From: Chlamydoabsidia padenii
Lineage: Eukaryota; Mucoromycota; Mucoromycetes; Mucorales; Cunninghamellaceae
Assembly: GCA_025330725.1 (NCBI GenBank)
Contig: JAIWND010000005.1
Span: forward strand, 248,001-312,000
DNA length: 64,000 nt
Direction: 5' to 3'
The notes below the pieces were generated by a model. That model did no database searches, was not told the origin of the DNA, and was given only the letters and a program-made list of their open reading frames with translations. A program made the position numbers and the translations under genes. Positions 23,732-33,785 of this stretch are shown in pieces (the stretch's first letter is position 1; each line of letters opens with the position of its first letter).

Positions 23732-24651
23732 TTAGACCTTGAAACCACGAGAAGCACGCTTACCACGAGCCTTTTCAAACTTGCGACCCTTGGAGCGGAC
23801 ATAAGGCTTCTTGTTCTTGTGAGGACCCATACCAAAGTGCTTGACGGCTTCACGGTTGTTCTTGGCACCACGCACCAAAACAGTGTTGGCACCAGTAGGA
23901 GCACGGAGAGCCAATTGATCGAGAGTGATGATTTCACCACCAGCCTTCAAGATACGAGCCTTGGCAGTCTTGGTGACATGGAGAGCAGCCAAAGACAACT
24001 TGGGCAAGTCCAAAAGACGAGAGTCATCAGTGACGGTACCGACGACCACAAAGGTCTTGTTGGCGACATCCTTCTTGGCAGCATACTTGGCCAAACGAGA
24101 GACAGTGACGGGAGGACGGTTGATGCGGGACATGAAGAGACGCTTCAAGACGACCTTGTTGAAGTTGGCATCGGTACGGCGAGCGAGGAAACGATACAAC
24201 TAGATGGATTAATATTAAAATAAAATAAAAAAGTTGGTCAATGGATAGGTCGTTTATGCTGATGCTGGAAGTAATCTTACCTTGACCAACAATTGCAAGT
24301 AAACGTTGTCAGACTTGGGAGCAGTACGGTTGCTGTTCTTGACGTGATGCTTCTTGATATCGATACCCTATTTGAATGGTCGAGGCAAAAAGAGAGAGAT
24401 AACAATAAGTACATAAGTTCGTCGGTCGGTGTTTATCGTTTTGCCCCATTCCAACCATTTACACCCTAATGCAGTCTGAAATCTTGGGTATGAATGCACG
24501 CGCAAGGTATGACAATTCATCCAGATATCAGTACTGGCATCCATCCATCCATTCATCCATTCATTCATCCATCCAATTCGTTTCGTATTGATGTGCTATT
24601 CCAGATGTAACGTATCCTATATAATAAAAGTAAAAAAAAAATACATACCAT
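23732..24651 (-). CDS. RPL18: 60S ribosomal protein eL18 (L18)
   Basis: Exons 24651-24649 (the ATG alone), 24367-24281 and 24199-23732 give 185 aa, the usual eL18 length. Recognisable segments are [96 protein letters not shown] and the basic C-terminus. It is a structural protein of the large subunit. The 281-nt first intron begins directly after the ATG, a pattern known from ribosomal protein genes. Codon use is biased to C-ending codons, as in RACK1. GATTCCCGCTTTTC near 24700 resembles the promoter motif. Confidence 0.96.
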
Positions 24652-24925
24652 GGCGGATTCAGGAGAAAAGAGAAGGTGGAAATGGAAGGTGGCCCCAAGA
24701 TTCCCGCTTTTCAAAAAAAAAAAAAAAAAAAAAGGCAGAAGGCGGAGAGTGAATAATCAAATTTCGCATAGGAGTTGTATCCCAGCCCACATTGAATCAA
24801 TATAAAAGAGATGTTTATAAAAGATGCTTTATTTCGATTAGACAGATTAAAAAGAAGAGGAAGGGAGGAAGGTGGTAACAAATATACAAATGAAGTCAAG
24901 TGTAAAATACATAAATGTAGTATAT

Positions 24926-25055
24926 CTAGTGAATAATGCGGGTATTGCCAAGTTTGTCGATGATCACATTGGTGTTATCAGAATGGCCATCTTCATCGGA
25001 TTCTTCGTCGTCGTGGTCGTTGTCATCGGATTCTTCTTCTTCGCCAGAGACTTCG

Positions 25056-25101
<46 letters not shown>

Positions 25102-26271
25102 CGGTAAAGGCAGTTTGACGATTGTTGTTTCGGCCGAATAAAGGATCGTCGTCCAGATCATCCCCTTCACTCGAGTCATTTTCATCATCATCATCATCTG
25201 TAGGTGGATACATGTTGTCTCTATTGTTGCTTCCATCCTTTTCTTTTCGTCGTTCGTCTTCTTCTAAAGATGCCAGGTATTCGTTTTGTACTGCCACCAC
25301 TTCAGTCGAATCTTTACATTTGGCGTACCGATTCAATAAACCACTATCCCACGAAAAAAAACAGAACATGTTAGTTTCCATTCAAACCATCTTCCCCCTT
25401 ACTTACGCATTCACTTTATAAAAAGCATGTCCCCATTTGAATTTGGACATCAGGGCTTCACCATGATCAGGGAATCCAGTAACATAGAAGATCGCCGCCA
25501 GAGCTTCAGCACAGTTTAATTTCCAAGGCTTACCGTAATTGACAGGATTTGTGGCCACCAAGTAAGGTACTGAGAAGAAGAAATAAATGTATTAGTATGA
25601 TATAATATAGATTATCTTATAATGGGTAACTTACATAATCGATCGGTTGGACCCCGAATTTTCGAAAATGGGACTTCATCAATACGTGCCCATGAGCAAT
25701 CCACCACACCTGCACCATATTGTTCCACGATAGATCTATCAGCTGGTGATACTGCCTTTTCACCAACAGGGCTAAAGAAAAACATAACAGCTAGAGTGAG
25801 TAGGATGGTATATAGTTGTTTATATGTATATATGCTTTACCTGGCGACAATACCACGGAAACGTTGAGATAGTTTCAAGGTCTTAAGCATATCACATCTG
25901 GCCAACTTGACTCCAGAGCATCGTTTGGGATCACAGTGTTTAAAATCCTAATAAATGTATAAAACAAAAGGAAAAAGTTAGTATTTGCAAAAGTACTGGT
26001 TTTAATCTTCTTGTCATCAATTACCCACATGACCACGGGCATAGGAATAGTTGACTCAGAAGCTAGATATATCGAGAGTGAGAAGAGTCTTGTTTACCAA
26101 AGACCATGTTAAAATGTAAAGTAGTATTTCTTACCCTCTTCACCGTCAGCGCCATATCTTTCCAGTCGAGAGTTCGTTTTCCTATAAAGACAAAGCATTG
26201 GTCATACAAGACAATGAATGGTTTGAAACTTACGTTTTCCCACGAGTGTCAGTGTATTGCTTTCTACCCAT
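24926..26271 (-). CDS. TSR3: 18S rRNA aminocarboxypropyltransferase Tsr3
   Basis: Seven exons, 26271-26234, 26181-26135, 26062-26025, 25947-25841, 25771-25635, 25569-25407 and 25343-24926, join to 315 aa. Conserved blocks are PMPVVMWDFKHCDPKRCSG, LARCDMLKTL, RFRGIVA, VSPADRSIVEQYGAGVVDCSWARIDEVPF, YLVATNPVNYGKPWKLNCAEALAA, and FKWGHAFYKVN. Tsr3 transfers the aminocarboxypropyl group from S-adenosylmethionine to the hypermodified m1acp3-pseudouridine of 18S rRNA during late cytoplasmic 40S maturation. The C-terminal 130 residues are very acidic and contain 14 Asp in a row from a trinucleotide repeat (about 25055-25097). Acidic tails are known in the family, but repeat length may vary between strains. 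Confidence 0.95.
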
Positions 26272-26287
26272 GCTGATAATGATTAAA

Positions 26288-26327
<40 letters not shown>

Positions 26328-26368
26328 TATGCTAAAAAATAAAAAGTGGCTTTTTATTTTCAAGGTTG

Positions 26369-26381
26369 GGCGGGATTTTAA
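26369..26381 (+). promoter_or_regulatory. Recurrent promoter motif copy (GGCGGGATTTTAA) before TSR3
   Basis: One-base variant, 98 bp upstream of the TSR3 start codon, in reverse orientation to the gene. Confidence 0.55.
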
Positions 26382-26551
26382 AAATAGTAAAGAGGTATGA
26401 TAAGGCTACACAAACATAAAAGGGAGGAGGGGATATGATAAATTTTGATGAGCTATGCGCATAAAAGATGAAATCAATAAGGGGAGGGCATAAAGAAGGG
26501 ATGGGCAGGAAAAAGATTTGAATTATATACAAAAGGTAAAAAGGAGGAGAT

Positions 26552-27118
26552 TCATGCAATCATATCAGACAACCATTGATTAAAAGGGCGCCGTCGTTGT
26601 TTCATTGTGATCCATTGCCGTACTTTTGTTGTCAATCCAGTTGGTGATGTCAAGTTGGATTCAAAAGGAAGGTCATCAGCTAATTCCATAGCCAATTGTG
26701 AATCATCCCATCGTTTAACTGGCTCCCCAAGCGGAGTTTGGCTGGTTATGTTGTTGTTTATGGTGAATGACTGTCGATGAGCAGATGACTCCTTTAATAG
26801 TGTTGAGCCTGCAGATGCAGAACGTTGAGGAGGTAATGGTGGTGAAGAAGTACGTCGTCGTAATCGCACAGATGTTGAATGAGAGCGTTTTTCTAATGAC
26901 CGATGGGATTGCCGTAAAGGAGAAGTATTGTTTGTGGTCAGTTGGTTGGTGTTATTAGGAGACGGTGAAGAGTAATAATAGTAAGGGTTTGAGTAATCAG
27001 TGGGTGAAGTAGAAAGCATGCTTGAAGCACAACTTGTTGATGTTGATATCGACAAACTGGGAATAGTACTTGAATCACTTTTTTGTCGAAGGAATTGTTT
27101 ATGTGAAGGTGATTGCAT
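26552..27118 (-). CDS. Uncharacterised Ser-rich protein, 188 aa
   Basis: Single exon starting MQSPSHKQFLRQKSDSS at 27118; in-frame sequence upstream is a purine/pyrimidine-biased leader, so this ATG is preferred. I do not recognise it. The N-terminal two thirds are Ser/Thr/Asn/Arg-rich (SHRSLEKRSHSTSVRLRRR) and probably disordered. The last 50 residues are more structured: GEPVKRWDDSQLAMELADDLPFESN and VRQWITMKQRRRPFNQWLSDMI, with spaced Trp residues suggesting an amphipathic helix or a binding peptide. A promoter-motif variant lies at 27233-27245. Confidence 0.6.
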   Translation of the reverse strand: MQSPSHKQFLRQKSDSSTIPSLSISTSTSCASSMLSTSPTDYSNPYYYYSSPSPNNTNQLTTNNTSPLRQSHRSLEKRSHSTSVRLRRRTSSPPLPPQRSASAGSTLLKESSAHRQSFTINNNITSQTPLGEPVKRWDDSQLAMELADDLPFESNLTSPTGLTTKVRQWITMKQRRRPFNQWLSDMIA

Positions 27119-27768
27119 TTTTATCCGAGAAGAGGAAGAAGATAAAGAGAGGAAAAAAAGAAAAAAAGAAAGAAAGCGAAGAGAAAGAGAAGAAGGGAAA
27201 GATGAAATCTGTAACCTTATCAAGAGAGCGTTGTCGGGATTTCAATTTCCATTTTAATTTTCGTTCAAGAACACCCACGTGCCTTTGATTTGAAAGCAGG
27301 CACCAATTTGAGATTAAACATTACGAAAGGCAAATAGTCATAATACAGACAAATATTACCAACATGCACTTTTCTACTTACTTTTACCACGTTACCCACA
27401 TTTACCACGTTTCAATTCAAATCCCGCCGCCCAAACTTGTGCATAGAGCATTCGACAAATGCCTACTTTGTTCTTCTTTTTCAGGGGGTGGAACAAGAAT
27501 ATTCAGAAGAATAAAATACATCTTTATTACGTTTCACATCAATCAAACTTTCTTTGTAAAACATAGATCTAAATAAAGGCTACATAGTGACGCATAGAAT
27601 GAGTTTTTTTTTTTTTTTTATTGTACAAAATAATGTTTATATGATATGAGGGTGACAGACTATGTATATGTATTGAGATAATATAACAAGATGAGAGGAG
27701 GGGGGGGGGAGAGAATACAGACCAGCCATAATCCGTGTGTGTAAATGCATAAAGGGGATACTAGTAAA
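27119..27768. other. Intergenic with two promoter-motif copies
   Basis: Holds GTCGGGATTTCAA at 27233-27245 (115 bp from the Ser-rich gene) and an exact TTCAAATCCCGCC at 27416-27428. The rest is the 3' flank of the HSF gene; no gene seen. Confidence 0.55.
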
Positions 27769-29282
27769 CTAATGTGTCAGGGGATCGTGGGGGTTGATAA
27801 AGTCAAAGGCACCATTAGGATGAGAAGGCAAAGTAGGTTGTAAAGTATGATGATCAAGGTGAGGATGGACTGTACTGGTTGACAGATGTTGATGATGATG
27901 TTGATGTTGTGGGATAGCCGCACTTGCTGATAAATGTCGTCGATGATGATAATGTTGATGGTAGTTTCTATTAGGATCGAGGTCATCTTCAGATATCATT
28001 GTGCTTGCACTTGGACTAGGCGGTAAGTAACTAGTCAAAGTATGTGGTGATCGGGATCCTATAGATGTAGGGGTAACGGGTGCATCGTGAATATTAAGCA
28101 TTCCATTGTTGTTTTCCATTGTTGACGATGATACTGATGATGCCGAAGATGATGATGTTGTGTGGTTGTTATTATTATTGTTATTATTATTGTGATGTGT
28201 TGTAATATATATAGATGGCATTTCCTTTTCATTTTTTGTTGAGGTTGTGGTATTCATATTGGCAATAGGATAAGATCCCATATCAAGTTCAGGTGGTAAT
28301 TGCCCTATAATAAAAGGTAAAATGATAAGAGTGATAATCCAGTTTAGGGCTTTTCTTTGTTACTTACCATTGTTCTGGTGGCAGATATATTGCATCATAT
28401 TACGGAGTAAATGATCTTGGGCTTCTTGTTTTCGTCTTGTCTCTTGAAGTTCCTTGACCACATGATTAAAGTTTTCATACAACCCGGTGAGTTGGTGCAT
28501 CATATCAGATTGAGACGACTGGATCAAGTTCATATGTGCCTGAATATCACCATTCACTTGACGTTGTTGATTATCCGTTGCTTCCATTGCTTTTCGTTTG
28601 ATATCATCCAATAGTTCAGGTCGACCACGTAAAAACTTTTGGTGAGAGAATTCCCAAATTTGATTTTCCGCCAATGTACGATGTCCCCTTGGTGATTTGT
28701 TGACCTTGTGGAATCCATACCTAAACATAAAAAAAAAAAGATGACGATGATGGTTAATTCACTATACTCGTATAAAGTTCAATCACCGACTTTATACTAT
28801 TGCATTGCTGTTTTGCCTATTATCCGTTGTTGTATTACTATGTACTTACATATTCAATTGCCGGACAAAACTTGAGAAATTATTATGCTTAAAGTGCTTT
28901 GGCAAAACGTCGCGAGAAAAGTCCATTATGTTACAAACAATGAATGAGGCACCAGTATAGCTCCAAGCAATCAGGTGTTGATATTGATCGTCCAGTACCA
29001 TACTACAAGTTTGATAAATGAAGAAGAGTCAAAGATTAGCAGAGTTCATATACCATAGACTATCAATAAAGGTCATGTTACTTACTTGTATAGTTTATGG
29101 ACAAAGGTATTTGTACTGTTGGATAACTTGGGTTGAGATTGAACAGTCAATAGTTGATTAGAGTAATAAGGGCCTGTTGTTGAAGGTGGTGAGGATGGGC
29201 CAGAAGAGGTTCCCAGGGTACTCCCTAATGTGGATGTATTCGAAGGGGTACGACGGTGATGCATAATAGGAATCAAAGACAA
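27769..29282 (-). CDS. Heat-shock-factor-type (HSF domain) transcription factor
   Basis: Four exons, 29282-29086, 29002-28850, 28720-28368 and 28304-27769, give 412 aa. After a Ser/Thr-rich N-terminus the HSF DNA-binding domain runs from about residue 60 to 165: FVHKLYNMVLDDQYQHLIAW, SFIVCNIMDFSRDVLPKHFK, NNFSSFVRQLNMYGFHKVNK, WEFSHQKFLRGRPELLDDI. A heptad-like region (residues about 185-235) could trimerise, as in Hsf1 and Sfl1. The C-terminus is rich in Asn, His and Ser. Two introns interrupt the recognition domain. Whether it is the true Hsf1 or a paralogue cannot be told, since Mucoromycota carry several HSF-domain genes. Confidence 0.93.
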
Positions 29283-29785
29283 AGATCAATAAGTATAATG
29301 ATTCATATAAAGTAAAGAAGAAGGGAAAAAGAGTGGAAGGGAAAAAAAGTTGGCAAGTTCTAAAAAAGGGAGAGGTCACAAAAAAGAAACTTGAGAAAGT
29401 CGGAGTTTTTGATTGGATCGAAATCACCCCTTACCGACCCCTCCAGGGCCAATCTAAAAAAAAACTAGAGAGAGAATAAATAGCCAATCAGAACATTTAC
29501 CCTGTTTTCAACCTGTCAATGGACCCTTCCCCAGGACAAATTCCCTAAAACGATACATACGGGAGGCAACAATGTATTTACTTGACATGAAAGCGTTTCT
29601 TCTTTTGTTTTTTCTCTCTCTACACACTTTCTTACGTCCCAACAACATGACTTTTTCATGCAATCATGATTATATAATGACAAAGCGGAGATGAATCTCC
29701 AAAAAATTCTCCTTTTTTGGACACTGCTTATTTGCCCTGAAAGACCCCTCGTGGTATCAATCATTGGTAAAAGTAAAGTCTGGTA

Positions 29786-29836
<51 letters not shown>

Positions 29837-31089
29837 ATGGTCTTTTTTTAGACCACAGTACTTGTTCATTGGGCAAGTTCATGAAAAGATGGTCGCCAGA
29901 GCGCCTATTGAAATAGTCACCCAATAGGAAAACCGTCCCTAAATACCGCGCACCATCGAGACTCCCACACGGCGAATGACGTTTTTTCGGTGCCACATGC
30001 ATCTTGAAACTAACGTTGAAAAGTGACATTTGCTTTGATTGATTTCGGTAAGCATAATCCATGTCATAAAAAAGAAAAGGGGAGCCCATTTTCTCGGGAA
30101 ATCACTTTTTATTATTTTTATATGCAGACCAATATTTACACCCCGCCATACCCGACATCGAGTGAGGATTTTAAAATAAATACGGCTTCTAACATACATA
30201 GAAACTTTTCTTCATCTAATACCATGTTAGAAAAATCCATTAGTAGATAAGGCCGGCATCCTTGATTAATTCAGTGAATCTTGTCTTGTTGTCCTTTGGG
30301 TTCCTCAAATTGATTGGTGTTTGTGGTGGGAAAATAACATTGCGCACTGATACGACCATATACAACAAAATTTCGACACTCGCCAAGAAAGAAAAAAAAA
30401 AAAAAAAAAAAAGTACGAAGAGGAACCAGACAAATACTCCTTCATATCCCGAAATTCATGAAAACGATCTCGATACCTTTTTGCCATCCCAAATTGACTT
30501 TTGTCTATATAGATGGGTATAGTGATTATGGGTGGCTACAGGTCAATACCGCAATGTTGAAATTTATAGAGATCCGATACTGGTGCTACAATGGCGACAC
30601 CGATCGATACATTGCAATACAGGTCAATGCAGCCGGTAAAGATAGTAGCAATTTATATAGACAGTGGAAACATATATAGTACACATGCAGTATAAATTAA
30701 TAAAAGACACCCAGATAAATTAAAGGCATTTATACTGTATATACAACAATACATATAGATGAATAGAAGACATATAGATAAAATCAAGACATACAGGTGG
30801 AGTGAAGACATGTAGATGCATCAAGGTTATTGTACATATCTATTAAAAACCGCCCCCTTTCAAATCCATATACGGGAATGACAAGTCCAGCAAAAAATCT
30901 TATAATGTAATTGGGTAATTATCTGTACGTCAAAGTTCATTAGTCCTGTCAAGTTATAAGACAGCAAAGGGTAGTGAATAAGATAAGTAGTTGATTTAAT
31001 AAGATTATGTAGATATTTATAATAGAAGGTCTATGGGGAGATAAGGGATGATAACCAACACAATATGACAATATAATCAACACTACTGT
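29283..31089. other. 1.8-kb gene-poor region
   Basis: No coding gene can be supported. It holds a 44-nt A run at 29789-29832 directly after a donor-like CTGGTAGGT, and another A run near 30390. Imperfect GAAGACATATAGAT-like repeats lie at about 30740-30815. Open frames across it are short and partly made of the homopolymers. It may be a decayed insertion area, since a gag-like remnant follows. Confidence 0.5.
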
Positions 31090-31415
31090 AATAATATAAA
31101 AGAAACCAGTTCATCAATTGCCATTTTTTCTTGCTTGATTGACTTGAGTTCGTCAACAGCCGCCATAACAGGATATGAGTCTTCATTATATTGATGTAAA
31201 GATTTGTTTCACAGAGCCACCAAGTCCTTTTTGATAGTACATTGTAGTCAAGTATACCAACTAAAAGCTTGTCCTTCCAACACAACTTGTAGTTCTTCCG
31301 TCATTTCCACAGGAGTGTAGCCAAAGCATTCCGCCAAAGATTCGTATCTTGCCATCCATTATTGTGCTTCCGTTGCAAAAGTTGGAAATCTGGTCCGTCG
31401 TCGTCGTTCCAAGTA
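31090..31415 (-). pseudogene. Decayed gag-like retrotransposon fragment
   Basis: On the minus strand one frame reads RRTRFPTFATEAQ, stop, WMARYESLAECFGYTPVEMTEE, LQVVLEGQAFSWYT, stop, then after a further stop EDSYPVMAAVDELKSIKQEK. This layout (Trp-rich start, LQVVLEG.AF.WYT, then MAAVDELK) resembles gag proteins of fungal LTR retroelements as I remember them. At least three in-frame stops and no visible LTR or pol show it is dead. It is a fragment only, lying directly downstream of the small membrane-protein gene. Confidence 0.45.
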
Positions 31416-31438
31416 GGTGTTGGAGAAGATCTCGTCCT

Positions 31439-31688
31439 TCACGCCGTTCCATGCCACATTACATAAAACAAGTATGCAACAACCAACAAGAAGACAAAAC
31501 CTACAACCACAAGAAATGTGATTAATAACCTTGTCTTTTCTTGTTTCTTCTTCTTCCTTACTTACTTCACGTACCAGAAACAAAGAGAGATAACGAAAAA
31601 CCAGAGACAACAATCAAGGAAGAAAGCCCAACCATAATGCATGAAGACAAGCCTGCAATAAGAGCAAGAAGTGTAATTAGTAACCTTG

Positions 31689-31722
<34 letters not shown>

Positions 31723-31788
31723 CTTACCTGCTATTCTTCTGACATTCCTTGATTGTGTAGTAGATTCACCATCAAGATGTCTCGGCAT
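31439..31788 (-). CDS. Small putative membrane protein, 66 aa, two introns
   Basis: Exons 31788-31728, 31652-31575 and 31500-31439 join in frame from an ATG in good context (GCCATGCC) to a TGA. The product starts MPRHLDGESTTQSRNVRRIAG, a basic cytosolic-looking head. It continues as about 43 hydrophobic residues (CIMVGLSSLIVVSGFSLSLF; FVFLLVVAYLFYVMW), enough for two membrane helices. Both introns have GTAAGC/GTACGT donors and TACTAAT/TATTAAT-type branch sites. I do not recognise the family. Exon 2 is 78 nt, so skipping it keeps frame and would leave one helix. Coding status is inferred from splicing and hydrophobicity alone. Confidence 0.45.
31691..31719. repeat. 29-nt T tract (A in transcript) after the donor of the small membrane-protein gene
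   Basis: Begins 8 nt after the donor GTAAGCTT at 31727; fourth example of this arrangement. Confidence 0.9.
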
Positions 31789-32258
31789 GGCAAAGGTTAA
31801 TGGAGGGGAGAATCGTTTAAAAATTGAGAAGCCCTCCTTCAAAAAAAAAAAAAAAGTGAGTAGAAGAAGTAAAGAAGAAGAGAGGAAAAGAAATTCTACA
31901 AAGAAGCAATTTTATTCCGCTTGTCGGGAAATGGCGACCGCTAATGGCCAGACTGTAAAAATAATTTACATTTATTTGCATGACGCTTTGCGTCGACCAA
32001 TTCTGGATTCCGACAAAGGCAAACAATATGTCATTGGTCAATCAGCAAAGTCAGGACAGTTAAAATCAAACAACGCTTCAATCAGGCATAGTAAAAAGAG
32101 TCGGGAGTAGATTTTTATTATAGACAAGACATTTAAATCCAGCTTATACGATAAAGTTTACGATTAGCCAAGTACACTTACTTTCATAGTGTCAAATAAT
32201 AATAAAAAGGGGAGAGTGAGAGAGCTAAAGACTATTACACCATCTATTGACCAAGTTA
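31789..32258. other. Intergenic between the small membrane-protein gene and the Sqs1-like gene
   Basis: Holds the 5' side of the small gene, with GTCGGGAAATGGCG near 31923 and TTTAAATCCAGC near 32130 as weak promoter-motif look-alikes, plus the Sqs1-like 3' flank. No gene seen. Confidence 0.45.
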
Positions 32259-33574
32259 TTAAGCACCGAGACCACGTCGATTAGACTGGATGACCACTTG
32301 AATAGGTTCAGCCATGCCATCCTTGTTGACGCCGAGAGAATCGCCTTCCTTCCATCCCATGTTTGCCAGCATACGGTGACCAATATTAGACCCAGAAAGT
32401 GGTGAGGCATCGCCACCTACTACACGATACTTCTTTGGTTTAGCAGTACCTCGTTCTTCTCTTTTCGCTTGCCTGACACTATTCGATGCTGATCCACCGG
32501 GTTTACGTTCCATTTGTCGTTTGGCTTTATATAGTGTCCTGACCTTGCTGATGTATTTTTCAATGGCATATCGATCTTGTGGTAAATGAGTTTTCGGACC
32601 TTTTCTGACAATGGGGGCCCTAAGAGAGATATCATGGTTAGTAAAGAATTGACATGATTTCCCATATTACCGTTTAACGCCATTTCCATCATCCAACTTA
32701 TTGATCTTGAGTTTATACATGGTGCATAGACCTTGAATTTGGCGTTGACAGTAGGTAGACATTATAGGTAGTTGATACTCTGATCTTGTTGGATCGCATA
32801 TAAATAACTGTAAACGTCTAAGTAAAAATAAACAGATCAGTTAAAAGTATGAATTCTTCCTTTCCTATTACCTGTCAATCCTTCGTAGCTGCTGAGAGAC
32901 TGTATTTTCATTTTGGTGACGTTCAGATTGCATTCTATAGTTTAGTGTGGCTGGTATATAGTGTTGGTTAAAGTTGGGACCCATGTCAAACATAGTAAAG
33001 CGTTGATTTGTCAAGTAGTTTTGAATGAATACATCGTCGTCCGAGTCACACAAGTTAAAATCCACAATATCTTCGTCATTACTGTGGGTGGAGTATGAGG
33101 GCAGGTCGGGTGACGGTGGTGTAATCATAGTTTGCTGGTCATGGAGTTGTACCGAGTCAAGTGCGTGTGTCACAAAAGAGATGTCACTGCTACCAGGAGG
33201 AGAATAGTGGAATGATTGTTGTGGGAATCCCTTCGTGTTGTTGTTGCCCTCATAAGATAGGTGAGTTTCATGATTAGTCCTCCTTTGTATGCTTCCACTT
33301 TGGTCATATGTTTCTTTGGCCGCCACATCATTGTTGAGAGTTGGTTGTGCTAGAGAAGTAAAGATACAATGTTAGTATATCATGAATCATTTAATATATA
33401 ACAGCACTACTTGCCTAAATGTGAGTCTATGGTGCAGGTTTCAGTAGAATCACCGTCTAGTAGTTGTTTGTTATTTGTTGTATAGTCCATTTTGTCAAGT
33501 CCAGTCTTGTGTTGTTTTACCCCGTATGTATTAGAAGTCGTGCCAAAGGTTGTATTCTTTTTCTCGGCCATCAT
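32259..33574 (-). CDS. R3H + G-patch protein, Sqs1/Pfa1-like
   Basis: Exons 33574-33415, 33349-32872, 32817-32671 and 32619-32259 join to 381 aa. The N-terminal half is acidic and low-complexity, including DFNLCDSDDDVFIQNY. An R3H-like region follows (RLQLFICDPTRSEYQLP...QIQGLCTMYKLKINKLDDGNGVKR). The C-terminus is a G-patch: GSNIGHRMLANMGWKEGDSLG, GMAEPIQVVIQSNRRGLGA. G-patch proteins activate DEAH helicases; yeast Sqs1/Pfa1 stimulates Prp43 in ribosome maturation and splicing. The first intron (33414-33350) must use a GC donor (AG|GCAAGT) to stay in frame. It is shorter than yeast Sqs1, and orthology is inferred from domain order. Confidence 0.8.
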
Positions 33575-33785
33575 AATAGGAGAAGGAAGCAAAAGAAAGA
33601 GAAGAGAATAAAAAATAAAAATAAAAATAAAAATAAAACGAGGATAAAAAGTAGAATTGTCGGGTTTAAATATGATTTTTATTTCTAGGCGTATCATGTA
33701 ATGATAAATGATCTACACTCTATTGATTCAAAATGATGATGATTAGATGACATTTTTCATTAACAATAAGACTATATTGTGCCAC

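Noticed and set aside
23708..24223. Plus-strand open frame of 171 codons opposite RPL18
   Set aside because: It is the antisense shadow of a strongly codon-biased ribosomal protein exon.
29757..30089. 110-codon minus-strand frame in the gene-poor region
   Set aside because: Ends in a Phe run from the 44-nt A tract, has no recognisable domain and no spliced partner.
30740..30815. CRISPR-like or satellite array of GAAGACATATAGAT units
   Set aside because: Only three or four imperfect units without regular spacing, in a eukaryotic genome.
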